Positions 1-8,035 of a stretch of 64,000 nt of DNA are shown piece after piece. Every line of letters begins with the position of its first letter. Position 1 is the stretch's first letter. The stretch comes from an uncultured Prevotellaceae bacterium (lineage in GTDB: Bacteria > Bacteroidota > Bacteroidia > Bacteroidales > Bacteroidaceae): positions 17,189 through 81,188 of the forward strand of contig CACYPF010000023.1 of the NCBI GenBank assembly GCA_902776195.1, read 5' to 3'. A model generated the notes under the pieces. It was not told where the DNA came from. It did not search any database and saw only the letters and a program-made list of their open reading frames with translations. The position numbers were made by a program, and so were the translations under genes.

Positions 1-174
1 GGTAAATTCCAGTATAGAGATACGCATTTTGTAGCTCAGTGTAAGGCTATGTCAGGTATGGACTGTTATAATCGTATTGTGGAGTATCTGCGTGGTCGTG
101 TTGATGAGCGAAGTCAGTTCCCTTCTGCAAAAGGAAAAAATTTCAGGTTTCATTTCCTCGGACTGTGTAAGTAA
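1..174 (+). CDS. C-terminal end of an unrecognised protein (partial)
   Basis: An open frame runs from the first base of the window to a TAA at 172-174, giving 57 codons of a gene that begins outside the window. The tail is basic and aromatic, ending FHFLGLCK. It sits 12 bp before ssb. In many Bacteroidota mutY precedes ssb and gldE, but this tail does not resemble the NUDIX-like end of MutY as I know it, so I give no function. Reading-frame continuity and the tight spacing to ssb support it being real coding sequence. Confidence 0.55.
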   Translation, partial: GKFQYRDTHFVAQCKAMSGMDCYNRIVEYLRGRVDERSQFPSAKGKNFRFHFLGLCK

Positions 175-186
175 TACTTTCTTCTG

Positions 187-534
187 ATGAATAAGGTAAT
201 GCTGATAGGTAATGTCGGTGCCGACCCTGAGGTGCGGTATGTCGAACAGGGCGTTGCCGTGGCACGTCTGCGATTGGCAACCACAGAGCGCGGCTATACC
301 TTGCAGAATGGCACACAGGTGCCGGACCATACCGATTGGCATAATGTTATCTTATGGCGTAAGCTGGCGGAGATAGTAGAGAAATATGTCCATAAAGGTG
401 ACAAGCTCTATATTGAGGGCAGGTTGCGTTATTCTACGTATGATGATAAACAGGGACAACGCCGTTACGTGACAGAGATATGGGCGGATAATATGGAGAT
501 GCTGAATGGAAGAGCTTCTACGGACAATCAATGA
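187..534 (+). CDS. ssb: Single-stranded DNA-binding protein, short form
   Basis: This 115-residue protein is an SSB-type OB fold and should coat single-stranded DNA in replication and repair. It opens MNKVMLIGNVGADPEVRY, the usual start of the family, with the typical TDWHNVILWRKLAE and GDKLYIEGRLRYSTYDD segments. It stops soon after the OB fold and lacks the long disordered linker and the acidic DDDIPF-type tip that in most bacterial SSBs recruits partner proteins. Short SSBs of this kind occur beside gldE in Bacteroidota, and gldE overlaps its 3' end here, so the pair is probably co-transcribed. A second full-length SSB elsewhere in the genome is likely (inference). Confidence 0.93.
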   Translation: MNKVMLIGNVGADPEVRYVEQGVAVARLRLATTERGYTLQNGTQVPDHTDWHNVILWRKLAEIVEKYVHKGDKLYIEGRLRYSTYDDKQGQRRYVTEIWADNMEMLNGRASTDNQ

Positions 535-1837
535 TATTCAAGTGATGGCACCAAATCTTGGTGCCATGATTGCTATTATATTAGCATGTATTTTACTGCT
601 GTTATCTGGCTATGCCTCTGGCTCGGAGATAGCCTTTTTCTCTCTTTCTCCTGCAGACTTGAGCGAGTTGGAAGAGGAGAAAACGGAGCGTGACCGGCAG
701 ATATTGCAACTTCGTGAGGAGTCAGAAAGGACTCTTGCCACCATTTTGATTACCAACAATTTGGTGAATGTCACGATTATCATGCTGCTTAACTATTTCT
801 TCTCGCAAGTCATTGACTTTGGGAATGCCTATTGGATGAATTTCTTATGCCTTACCGTACTGTTGACCTTCCTGTTATTACTGTTTGGCGAGATAATGCC
901 TAAGATATTCACCCGTCAGCAGCCTCTTCGCTTCTGCCGTACCGTTGTCAATGGCATCCTGTTCTGTCGTAAGCTCTTTTATCCTTTTGCCACCATCTTG
1001 ATGAAGTCTGGCATTTGGGCAGGTAAGGTAGTGCAGAAGGAAAGTCATGTGCTGAGTGTGGATGATTTGGAGCAGGCTTTGGAGCTCACTGACAAGGAAG
1101 ATATTAAGGAAGAGCAGCGTATGCTGGAAGGTATTGTCCGTTTTGGTGACGAGACAGCAAAGGAGATCATGACCAGTCGTCAGGACGTAGTCGACCTTGA
1201 CTTTAAGTCGTCATTCGATGAGGTGCTGAAGTGTATCGTGGATAATAACTATTCTCGTATTCCTGTTTACCAGGACAATAGTGATAATATCCGTGGTATC
1301 TTGTATATCAAGGACTTGCTTCCTCATCTCCGCAAACCTGCTAATTTCCGTTGGCAGTCATTGATACGTCCCCCGTATTTTGTCCCTGAGACTAAGAAGA
1401 TTGATGACTTGTTGCGTGAGTTCCAGGAGAATAAAGTGCATATCGCCATTGTTGTAGACGAGTTTGGCGGTACCAGCGGTATCGTTACCTTGGAGGATGT
1501 CCTTGAGGAAATCGTGGGTGAGATCAACGATGAGTATGACGAGGATGAGAAGAGTTATGTGCGCATCAACAGCAACACCTACATTTTCGAGGGAAAGACG
1601 CTGTTGAGTGATTTCTATAAGATTTTGAAACTCGATGATGAGATATTCTCTGAGGTAGAGGGTGACGCTGATTCCTTGGCAGGACTACTGCTGGAAATCA
1701 AGGGCGACTTCCCTGAGTTACATGAGAAAATCGACTACCTGAACTTCACCTTTGAGATTCAGGAAATGGAGGAGCGTCGTATTTCCAAGGTGAAGGTGGT
1801 GGTTCACCAGCCAAGTTCCGACCAGCCCACCGCCTGA
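506..1837 (+). CDS. gldE: GldE-like CNNM/CBS/CorC-HlyC membrane protein
   Basis: This 443-residue membrane protein has an N-terminal CNNM (DUF21) region with hydrophobic helices at about 20-190 and the GSEIAFFSLSP motif, a CBS pair at about 205-335 (KEIMTSRQDVV, VDEFGGTSGIVTLEDVLEEIVGEI), and a C-terminal CorC/HlyC transporter-associated domain. The family covers divalent-cation efflux proteins; GldE is the gliding-motility-associated branch that also occurs in non-gliding Bacteroidota. A start at 506 overlaps ssb by 29 nt; an in-frame ATG at 545 would avoid the overlap but shortens the segment before the first helix. The 3' end overlaps the convergent peptidase gene by 34 nt. Confidence 0.9.
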   Translation: MEELLRTINDIQVMAPNLGAMIAIILACILLLLSGYASGSEIAFFSLSPADLSELEEEKTERDRQILQLREESERTLATILITNNLVNVTIIMLLNYFFSQVIDFGNAYWMNFLCLTVLLTFLLLLFGEIMPKIFTRQQPLRFCRTVVNGILFCRKLFYPFATILMKSGIWAGKVVQKESHVLSVDDLEQALELTDKEDIKEEQRMLEGIVRFGDETAKEIMTSRQDVVDLDFKSSFDEVLKCIVDNNYSRIPVYQDNSDNIRGILYIKDLLPHLRKPANFRWQSLIRPPYFVPETKKIDDLLREFQENKVHIAIVVDEFGGTSGIVTLEDVLEEIVGEINDEYDEDEKSYVRINSNTYIFEGKTLLSDFYKILKLDDEIFSEVEGDADSLAGLLLEIKGDFPELHEKIDYLNFTFEIQEMEERRISKVKVVVHQPSSDQPTA

Positions 1838-3009
1838 TACCACGCCATTTTCTTGATGCCCTCGTTATACTTAATGGAAGTCCTGGTATATCGCTCCAAG
1901 GGTATGAACATGCTGACACCGCCGAAACGCTCTTCTGTCACCTCAAAGTCGAAGACCAGCGTGCCTAAGACTTGCCATTGTGTACTCATCTTCTTATATA
2001 CCACGGCATTGTTGAGGGCTTTCTGCCATTCCTTATAGCTTGTCTCGTTAGCATGGCGAAGCAGGAAGTCGTTCATGTCGTACATCACATGTTCGTTGGC
2101 ATCGGATACTCTATAAGTATAATAGTATATCAGTCCGTCTGTGTCAATCGTTGTTCCAGGCTCATAGATATCCCTTAGGATACCCTTCGTCGCATTTGCC
2201 AACTGTGGCAGGTCTGCCGTACGGATGACAGAGATAGGCAAATGTCCGTCTTCTATGTCTGTCTTTGCATAATAGTCATCACAGGTCTTGGTGTACATCT
2301 GTACGTCATCATACAGGAACAGGTCTGGTATAATCTTGTCATAGGGGGCACCTTCACCGGGAATACCGGCTGGTGAGGCGATATAATATTCCGTCACATC
2401 CTTCAGTTCATAAGCAACCTCCACATTCTGCATATTACAGCAGTCGGCGAAGATAAACTTGAAAGGGTGGGGCAGTGCTTTCAAGGCAATGTGCAGTGAT
2501 GGGATGTTCAGCCACATGCCACTATCGCTCACCTTGTTATTACCGTTGTCGACGGCAATCGCCCTGCGTGTCGCTACAGAGTCATTCATAATGACCCACC
2601 CGTTTCCATGTCCCCACAGCACCAATCCGTAGTCATCGGCTGGGTATGATGTCATGACTCTTGAAATGACCTCTTTCATGTGATCAGGATCAGAAGTCAG
2701 GAAGTCAGATGGATATTTATAGATGGTGTCCGCCGGTTGTTTCTCATTGTCACGTAACCGGATAATGAAAGGGGGCTCCTGTGACCTGGCACGGTCGACA
2801 AACACGATCAGGTTGTCGTATCTGGATATCTTCTTTACTCCCTGTATCATTTCATCGATGTCATCTTGTGCATTCCCGGAGAGAGTATTCTCCGCAGCCA
2901 TATATACGATGACCGTTCGTTTAGCAGGCGTTGTTGACTCATTACTGCTGTCAGAACATGCTGTCAGCAAAATTATAGATGTGGCTAATAAGCAAAGTAT
3001 CTTTTTCAT
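1804..3009 (-). CDS. Clostripain-family (C11) cysteine peptidase lipoprotein
   Basis: A secreted peptidase of about 402 residues. The start at 3009 (or MTMKK at 3015) gives a lipoprotein signal ending LLTAC, so the protein is probably anchored in the envelope. The family's catalytic pair is visible: His134 in LWGHGNGW and the Cys in FADCCNM (C191 best matches the DACLM cysteine of clostripain). C11 peptidases cleave after basic residues and are often self-processed. A longer open frame to 3084 is ignored because it would put extra residues before the signal peptide and run across the promoter box at 3031-3038. The gene is divergent from the ZIP transporter and its end overlaps gldE antisense. 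Confidence 0.85.
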   Translation of the reverse strand: MKKILCLLATSIILLTACSDSSNESTTPAKRTVIVYMAAENTLSGNAQDDIDEMIQGVKKISRYDNLIVFVDRARSQEPPFIIRLRDNEKQPADTIYKYPSDFLTSDPDHMKEVISRVMTSYPADDYGLVLWGHGNGWVIMNDSVATRRAIAVDNGNNKVSDSGMWLNIPSLHIALKALPHPFKFIFADCCNMQNVEVAYELKDVTEYYIASPAGIPGEGAPYDKIIPDLFLYDDVQMYTKTCDDYYAKTDIEDGHLPISVIRTADLPQLANATKGILRDIYEPGTTIDTDGLIYYYTYRVSDANEHVMYDMNDFLLRHANETSYKEWQKALNNAVVYKKMSTQWQVLGTLVFDFEVTEERFGGVSMFIPLERYTRTSIKYNEGIKKMAWYQAVGWSELGW

Positions 3010-3030
3010 TGTCATGATGCATTGATGTTG

Positions 3031-3038
3031 CAAAAGTA
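3031..3038 (-). promoter_or_regulatory. -7 box of the C11 peptidase gene
   Basis: On the minus strand this reads TACTTTTG, a match to the Bacteroidota TAnnTTTG element, 15-21 nt before the candidate start codons. No clean TTTG is seen at the expected -33 position. Confidence 0.55.
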
Positions 3039-3089
3039 CGAAATATTTTTTGATATTGTGTCTTTTGTGGATAATTTGTGTCATTTATC

Positions 3090-3119
3090 TTGTTTAATCG
3101 GAGGAAATTTGTATCTTTG
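3090..3119 (+). promoter_or_regulatory. Promoter of the ZIP transporter gene
   Basis: TTG at 3090-3092, a 19-bp spacer and TATCTTTG at 3112-3119 form a near-consensus Bacteroidota promoter. Only 8 nt separate the box from the ATG at 3128, so the mRNA is expected to be leaderless or nearly so. Confidence 0.7.
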
Positions 3120-3127
3120 CTACCGTT

Positions 3128-3907
3128 ATGACCATTATAGCGATAGGATTACTCATCCCCTTGTTGGGTACAGTGCTCGGTTCAGCATTCGTGTTCTTGA
3201 TGAAAGACGAGATGTCAGATCGGGTTCAGAAGACGTTGCTTGGTTTTGCCTCAGGTGTCATGGTGGCAGCCTCTGTCTGGTCGTTGCTGATACCTGCTAT
3301 GGAGATGGAGGAGTCGAAGGGTGCCTGGTCTGTATTGCCGGCAGCCGTCGGGTTCCTGTTGGGCATGGGCTTCCTCCTTGTGCTTGACGAACTGACTCCC
3401 CACCTGCACATCGGTACCGATACGCCCGAGGGTCCCCGTTCCCGCTTGTCACGTACGGCGATGCTTGCCCTTGCCGTTACCATCCATAACCTGCCGGAAG
3501 GTATGGCTGTCGGTGTCGTCTTTGCTGGAGCGGAACAAGGTGTTGCCCGTTTATCATTGGCGTCAGCTGTAGCCGTATCAATTGGTATCGCTATTCAGAA
3601 CATACCAGAGGGAGCCATCATCTCCATGCCCATGAGGGCAGAGGGCAATTCCCGCTGGCGTTCTTTCCTTTTAGGCAGTCTCAGTGGTGCCGTGGAACCC
3701 ATCGGTGGGTTGGCAGTCATCCTGCTCGCCTCCCTGTTGACCCCAGTACTTCCCTATATGCTTGCCTTTGCGGCAGGAGCGATGTTCTATGTGGTTGTCG
3801 AGGAACTGATTCCTGAAGCATCCTCCGGCAAGCACTCCAACCTCAGTACCATTGGTTTTGCCATTGGCTTCGTCCTGATGATGGTACTCGATGTTGTCAT
3901 GGGGTAA
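3128..3907 (+). CDS. ZIP-family metal transporter (ZupT-like)
   Basis: A 259-residue polytopic inner-membrane protein of the ZIP family, which imports zinc and other divalent metals into the cytoplasm. The signature metal-site helices are visible: HNLPEGMAVGV from residue 120 and QNIPEGAIISMPM from about 157, with seven to eight hydrophobic segments and a C-terminal helix after a short linker. The start is fixed by the promoter, whose -7 box lies 8 nt upstream. The gene stands alone between two divergent or convergent neighbours. I do not assign the zupT symbol because Bacteroidota carry several ZIP subfamilies and the metal cannot be read from sequence. Confidence 0.88.
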   Translation: MTIIAIGLLIPLLGTVLGSAFVFLMKDEMSDRVQKTLLGFASGVMVAASVWSLLIPAMEMEESKGAWSVLPAAVGFLLGMGFLLVLDELTPHLHIGTDTPEGPRSRLSRTAMLALAVTIHNLPEGMAVGVVFAGAEQGVARLSLASAVAVSIGIAIQNIPEGAIISMPMRAEGNSRWRSFLLGSLSGAVEPIGGLAVILLASLLTPVLPYMLAFAAGAMFYVVVEELIPEASSGKHSNLSTIGFAIGFVLMMVLDVVMG

Positions 3908-3983
3908 CCATTTCGACGCAATGGTTAAAACAAGCGTCAGCCAACTGAGCGCAGGACGGACACAAGCCCTTATCCAGCAGCCT

Positions 3984-4039
3984 CGGCTTCCTTTTTCTTT
4001 TTGATAGTGGAAAAGAACAAGGAAGCGAAAAAGAAGCCG
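3984..4039. terminator. Inverted repeat between convergent genes
   Basis: CGGCTTCctTTTTC at 3984-3997 pairs with GAAAAAGAAGCCG at 4027-4039 (13 bp with one bulge). It lies between the ends of the ZIP and DUF3307 genes and could end transcription from both sides, though the loop of about 29 nt is long for a simple intrinsic terminator. Confidence 0.45.
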
Positions 4040-4060
4040 CCTGAAGCGACAACTCAAAAA

Positions 4061-4774
4061 TTAGTTTCCTAACACTCTCAATGCAAAAGCACCTAATAAA
4101 ATGGCAATGGTGAAACTTGACAGCGTACCTATCATTACATATTCGGTGATTTTCACTTCCCTTGCCTTTGTCAGTTCTCCAAAACGGAAGATGGATTTTG
4201 CCGCAAGCAGGAAGCCGATTCCCTCCATGCAGCCAACGAGCATAAAAGTCAGTATCAGCACCCTTTCAAGGTAGCCAATCCATGCGCCGGCATTAGGCAG
4301 ACTGTTCTTGTCATTATTCGATGGTGTCCACTTTGCGATGAATGTTCCAAGCAGTATGGATGCAGGCTTCAATGCCAGCATATAGCACAAGGCAACTATC
4401 CATACCCGATAGTCCGAAAACCATTCTGCGCTAATGCACATGTCAGTATCAGTCAACCATACCCACAATCCACAGATAATTGCCAGATGCAGCAACTGGT
4501 CTGTAATGAACATCCAAAGTGAGCCACTGCCGATGGCAGATTTGGCATAGTCTATCAGATAATGCGTAAAAAACACTATGACAGGTATCTGCCAGCATTC
4601 CCACAAAGCGGCAAACAGCCAGGCCAACAGGGCATTGATACCACTGTGAATGGCAAGATAGCCAAGACGTCTGGCCCCCTTTGCATATTTACCCTCGCAT
4701 ATTTTGTCTGTCTGAAGAAAGAAATCACCGACAATATGGGCTGCAAGCAGTTTGAGAAGTATGAGTATGTTCAT
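4061..4774 (-). CDS. DUF3307 membrane protein paired with SatD
   Basis: A 237-residue integral membrane protein of the DUF3307 family. The family start is clear: AAHIVGDFFLQTD with conserved His and Asp residues, then FFTHYLIDYAKS. About six hydrophobic stretches are spread over the length, the last at the C terminus. Function is unknown for the family. Its start codon overlaps the end of the satD-like gene by 4 nt, so the two are translationally coupled, and this pairing recurs in many bacteria. The gene probably depends on the promoter and palindromes upstream of satD. A membrane partner for SatD is the natural inference. Confidence 0.82.
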   Translation of the reverse strand: MNILILLKLLAAHIVGDFFLQTDKICEGKYAKGARRLGYLAIHSGINALLAWLFAALWECWQIPVIVFFTHYLIDYAKSAIGSGSLWMFITDQLLHLAIICGLWVWLTDTDMCISAEWFSDYRVWIVALCYMLALKPASILLGTFIAKWTPSNNDKNSLPNAGAWIGYLERVLILTFMLVGCMEGIGFLLAAKSIFRFGELTKAREVKITEYVMIGTLSSFTIAILLGAFALRVLGN

Positions 4775-5415
4775 TGCTCCTTATGTTTTTTTATGATTGT
4801 TTCAAAACGGTCTGAGAATCTGACAAGCAGAGATTCCTTCGCTGATGTCAGTGTCTTGCTGACATTCTGTTGAGATTTGGCTATGGCGCTTGCAATGTTA
4901 GCCTGCGAGAGCCCTCTTCCGACAGATAGATAGACGGCATTGGCCTGATTCACGCTCCATCCTGTTATGAGGTCATCTACAAATGCTAGCCCGGCATCCA
5001 GTTCCTCATTTACATCTTGCCAGCAGGTATTAACCGCCAGTCGGTTCTTCTCCATTGTGTCAAGTCCCCTGCCTGAAAGTTTGAAAGCCTCGCCGTCAGA
5101 AGTGACAATGCTGTCCCCCCGATAGTCTATAGTTCCTATTCCAATGGAAATTCTGGCATCCCATTCTGTTTTGGAGCCTTTTGGTGTATTGGATTTAAGC
5201 CCGGCACGCATCATTGATGCAATCTTCAATGACATTTCCGGAGAATCAACCACTATCTGGAAACTATCTCCTCTGAACAGCTCCATACGCATTGGACTCT
5301 TGTCTTGCAGATTTTCGACAATCTGATGCAAGACCTGTATCAACAGATCTCTCTTGTCCAGGGCTATCAACTCTGAACGGACTATATCACCTGTTATGAC
5401 AGCTTTTATCTCCAT
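4771..5415 (-). CDS. SatD-family protein with C-terminal helix-turn-helix
   Basis: A 214-residue protein of the SatD family (named from the Streptococcus mutans secretion and acid tolerance locus; molecular role not established). It opens with AVITGDIVRS, and has a middle segment RISIGIGTIDYRG reminiscent of nucleotide-cyclase-like folds. The last third (about 155-200) contains GLSQANIASAIAKSQQNVSK, which reads as a helix-turn-helix. The protein therefore may bind DNA, and three matching palindromes lie directly upstream in its own promoter, so autoregulation is a reasonable inference. It overlaps the DUF3307 gene by 4 nt. Confidence 0.78.
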   Translation of the reverse strand: MEIKAVITGDIVRSELIALDKRDLLIQVLHQIVENLQDKSPMRMELFRGDSFQIVVDSPEMSLKIASMMRAGLKSNTPKGSKTEWDARISIGIGTIDYRGDSIVTSDGEAFKLSGRGLDTMEKNRLAVNTCWQDVNEELDAGLAFVDDLITGWSVNQANAVYLSVGRGLSQANIASAIAKSQQNVSKTLTSAKESLLVRFSDRFETIIKKHKEQ

Positions 5416-5443
5416 TTTTATCCTATCTATTGGTTGTCGGGTG

Positions 5444-5474
5444 CAAATTTACATAAAAGAATTGAGAATAACAA
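5444..5474 (-). promoter_or_regulatory. Promoter of the satD-DUF3307 operon
   Basis: On the minus strand TAAATTTG (5444-5451) is a -7 box 28 nt before the satD start. At 19 bp upstream sits TTGT (5471-5474), which is part of the first palindrome of the operator array, so the -33 element and an operator overlap. Confidence 0.65.
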
Positions 5475-5546
5475 CCATTTTTAGTTGTTTCTCTCTTTTA
5501 CAACCAAAAAAGGTTGTGTTTTGACTTTACAACCAAAAAAGGTTGT
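5471..5546. promoter_or_regulatory. Three 18-bp palindromes, 29 bp apart (candidate operators)
   Basis: ACAACC-N6-GGTTGT occurs at 5500-5517 and 5529-5546 as identical copies with an A6 centre, and as a variant (ACAACC-N6-AGTTGT) at 5471-5488. Centres are spaced exactly 29 and 29 bp. The first copy overlaps the -33 box. A further half site GGTTGT lies at 5432-5437 near the satD start. Confidence 0.75.
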
Positions 5547-5615
5547 TGAAAACAAATAAATGAGCATGCCAAAAGAGTCGAATTGGCTCTTTCGCTTACT
5601 CCTATAAGATAAAAG

Positions 5616-5872
5616 CTATTTCACAAAAAATAAGTCATATTCCACCTGACTTCGGAATTTGATGGACTTCACAGGCCGACCATGCCAGCGGCAGAAGGCG
5701 ATGTAGTTGTTGTAGATGTTGCTGTCTTCCCGTCTGTTCCAGAAACATTTAACCCAAAATCTTTTGCTGTTTCAAAAAGATTTGCTAATTTTGCCCTTGC
5801 ATTGCCAATAAGCTTTAGCGAAAGCGGCGGTGCAAAATTTTGTGGGTAATTAACATTAGCGTTGGCTATTAT
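5616..5872 (-). pseudogene. Possible gene remnant, two offset frames
   Basis: On the minus strand a frame without a start codon is open from 5872 to a TGA at 5669-5671. Its 67 codons have plausible protein composition (KLIGNARAKLANLFETAKDF, then a Thr/Ser-rich tail). A second frame overlaps it and continues to a TAG at 5616-5618 with codons such as WNRREDSNIYNNYIAFCRW. Neither has a start codon or a family I recognise. This looks like the decayed 3' end of one or two genes at the border of the restriction island, but chance open frames cannot be ruled out. The rest of 5547-5615 holds only a short AAAGAG/CTCTTT hairpin. Confidence 0.25.
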
Positions 5873-5879
5873 TCAAGAT

Positions 5880-5991
5880 GTTCCGAAACTTGCAGGTAGA
5901 AAGAACATACAACGATATAATGGACGCGCCTACTGTCATAGTGGGCGTTTTTCCGTTTTCGTTGTATAGGTTTCCTGCAAGTACCTGGAAC
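5880..5991. other. 112-nt imperfect hairpin upstream of the type III R-M genes
   Basis: Four nested arms pair across the region: GTTCC/GGAAC (5880, 5987), ACTTGCAGG/CCTGCAAGT (5888-5896, 5974-5982), ATACAACG/CGTTGTAT (5907-5914, 5960-5967), and an apical ACGC-CC-ACT/AGT-GG-GCGT. CTTGCAGG recurs a third time at 6033-6040. It could be a structured RNA, an attachment-like site or the scar of a mobile element. No ORF in it is credible, and I do not recognise a known RNA family. Confidence 0.5.
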
Positions 5992-6088
5992 ATCAAACGG
6001 GGATTCGTCCACGTTTTGTGTCCTTACGGGTGCTTGCAGGTAATTGTTTTGTTTGGTGGCACGACGCATTATAAAACTATAATGCTAC

Positions 6089-8035
6089 ATGGCTAAATCA
6101 TTGATTGAAGAGCTGCCCCGCATCGTGAGCGAGGGTCGGCGTGAGGCTGCTCAGATACTGGAGCGGCTGAGTAGTGGTACGCAGATTGGTTTGCAGACCA
6201 ACGAACTGGTGTTGCCGAGTAAGGACGTGAGCGGACTGTTCAAGGGCAGTTCGCCTCAGATACCTAATGCCTTCAATATGGCGGGAGGCAATGGCGAGTG
6301 GATGAACCGTCTTATCTATGGCGATAATCTCTTAGCAATGCAGGCTCTGCTGGCTGGGGATGCCCAAACGGGATTGTTTTCGCTTCGCGGAAAAGTCGAT
6401 TTGATATATATTGACCCGCCATTTGATTCGAAAGCAGATTATCGCACAAAGATTTCCTTGCCCGGAACGGATATTCAGCAGAAACCAACGGTTATTGAGC
6501 AGTTTGCATATGCGGATACATGGGAGGAAGGGACGATTTCCTACTTAAAGATGATTTATCCAAGATTGACACTTATGAGAGAGATGCTTTCAAGTTTCGG
6601 AAGTCTCTTTGTACATATTGATTGGCATATTGGTCATTATATGAAAGTAATCCTTGATGATATATTTGGAAAAGAAAAATTCAGGAACGAGATAGTATGG
6701 CAGTATTCTGGCTGGAACAAGAAACTAAAGAATTCATTTGAAAAGCGACATGATGTAATACTTTATTATTCGTTAGATGATGAAGGACATAAATTCAATT
6801 CATATTTTGAACAGTGGGAGTCTGAAGAGGAATATATAAAACGGAGAAAACAAAAAGCATATACCGATGAAAATGGTAGAAAATATGTAATGTCGGATGC
6901 TGGAAATGGCAATCGAGTTAGACGATATGTTGATGAAGCAATGAAGGATGGAGTCGTTGTAGATGATGTGTGGAATCTGGATAAATTAAACAATTCTGCT
7001 AAAGAAAATGTTGGCTACGCCACCCAAAAACCAGAAGTCCTCCTCGAACGCATCATCAAAGCCTCATCTAACGAAGGTGACCTCGTCTGCGACTTCTTCG
7101 GTGGCAGCGGCACGACGGCTGCAGTCGCCGAACGATTGGGCAGACGATGGATTACCTGCGACATCGGTAAGCCTGCTTCATTGGTGATGCGCAAGCGGTT
7201 TATCGATCAAGAGGTGAAGCCCTTCCTCTATCAGAGCATCGGTGACTACCAGAAGGAGGCCTTCCGCAACAACAAGCGCTATAAGCATGTGGGCGACTTG
7301 AGCCAAGTGGTGCTGGGGCTGTATGGAGCATTGCCCTTCACCCCAGAGCAGGCGAACGACCGTAACTTTGGATATATTAAAGGAACGCGGACATTGGTGA
7401 TGGTGGATTCGCCTAATCGCCTGACAACAGCCGCTACGATTCGTCGGGCCGTGGAGGCTAAGGCCTCGTTGTTGGGTGGAGATTGGGAAAAGGTGGTCGT
7501 TTTAGGTTGGAACTTCGCTTTCGATATCTCGCAAGCCATCCAGAAGTATCAGGACTCGAACGTGGAGGTGCTGGTGATTCCACCCGACCTGCTGGATAAA
7601 CTGGCAAAGAAGGGCTACAAGAAACTGATTGACGACAAGTCGGTACGCTTCTCGTCGCTGCAATACTTAGTGGCGAAGCCGCTGGTAGTGAAGCAGCAGG
7701 GCGAGCAGGATGAGATAGACGTGGAGTTAGAGAACTACGTGTTGCTGTCGCCCGACAACATCCCATTGGACGATAAGGACAAGGAGAAACTTCAACAGGT
7801 GTTGGAGTGTGACCCGCTTTCGCTGATAGAGTACTGGAGCATCGACCCTGACTACGACGGGGTGACCTTCCGCTCAACATGGCAGGACTATCGTGAGAAC
7901 GTAGATAATGACAACGACCCGCTACATTGTGTCTATAAGACGCGACTGAGAGTGGCTCATAAGGATCAACGACGGGTGTGCATCAAGGCCGTGGATGTGT
8001 TTGGTTTTGAAAGTCAAGTAGTGGAGAGCGTATGA
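6089..8035 (+). CDS. mod: Type III restriction-modification system, Mod methyltransferase
   Basis: A 648-residue beta-class adenine-N6 DNA methyltransferase. The catalytic motif IV is DPPF at 109-112, and the AdoMet motif FGGSGTT begins at 337, so the order is motif IV, target-recognition domain, motif I. The Mod subunit recognises the asymmetric site and methylates one strand; it is also needed for cleavage by Res. The stop codon overlaps the start of res (ATGA), so the two are coupled. Bases from about 6,400 to 7,010, the part between the two motifs, are clearly more AT-rich than the flanks, which suggests exchange of the recognition domain. Confidence 0.95.
   Translation: MAKSLIEELPRIVSEGRREAAQILERLSSGTQIGLQTNELVLPSKDVSGLFKGSSPQIPNAFNMAGGNGEWMNRLIYGDNLLAMQALLAGDAQTGLFSLRGKVDLIYIDPPFDSKADYRTKISLPGTDIQQKPTVIEQFAYADTWEEGTISYLKMIYPRLTLMREMLSSFGSLFVHIDWHIGHYMKVILDDIFGKEKFRNEIVWQYSGWNKKLKNSFEKRHDVILYYSLDDEGHKFNSYFEQWESEEEYIKRRKQKAYTDENGRKYVMSDAGNGNRVRRYVDEAMKDGVVVDDVWNLDKLNNSAKENVGYATQKPEVLLERIIKASSNEGDLVCDFFGGSGTTAAVAERLGRRWITCDIGKPASLVMRKRFIDQEVKPFLYQSIGDYQKEAFRNNKRYKHVGDLSQVVLGLYGALPFTPEQANDRNFGYIKGTRTLVMVDSPNRLTTAATIRRAVEAKASLLGGDWEKVVVLGWNFAFDISQAIQKYQDSNVEVLVIPPDLLDKLAKKGYKKLIDDKSVRFSSLQYLVAKPLVVKQQGEQDEIDVELENYVLLSPDNIPLDDKDKEKLQQVLECDPLSLIEYWSIDPDYDGVTFRSTWQDYRENVDNDNDPLHCVYKTRLRVAHKDQRRVCIKAVDVFGFESQVVESV

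Noticed and set aside
1-174. Assigning the first fragment to mutY from context
   Set aside because: The gene order would fit, but the visible residues do not look like the C-terminal domain of MutY, so no name is given.
5878-6096. 72-codon plus-strand open frame over the large hairpin
   Set aside because: It coincides with the palindromic structure, and its sequence is what the inverted arms dictate; there is no promoter or family match.
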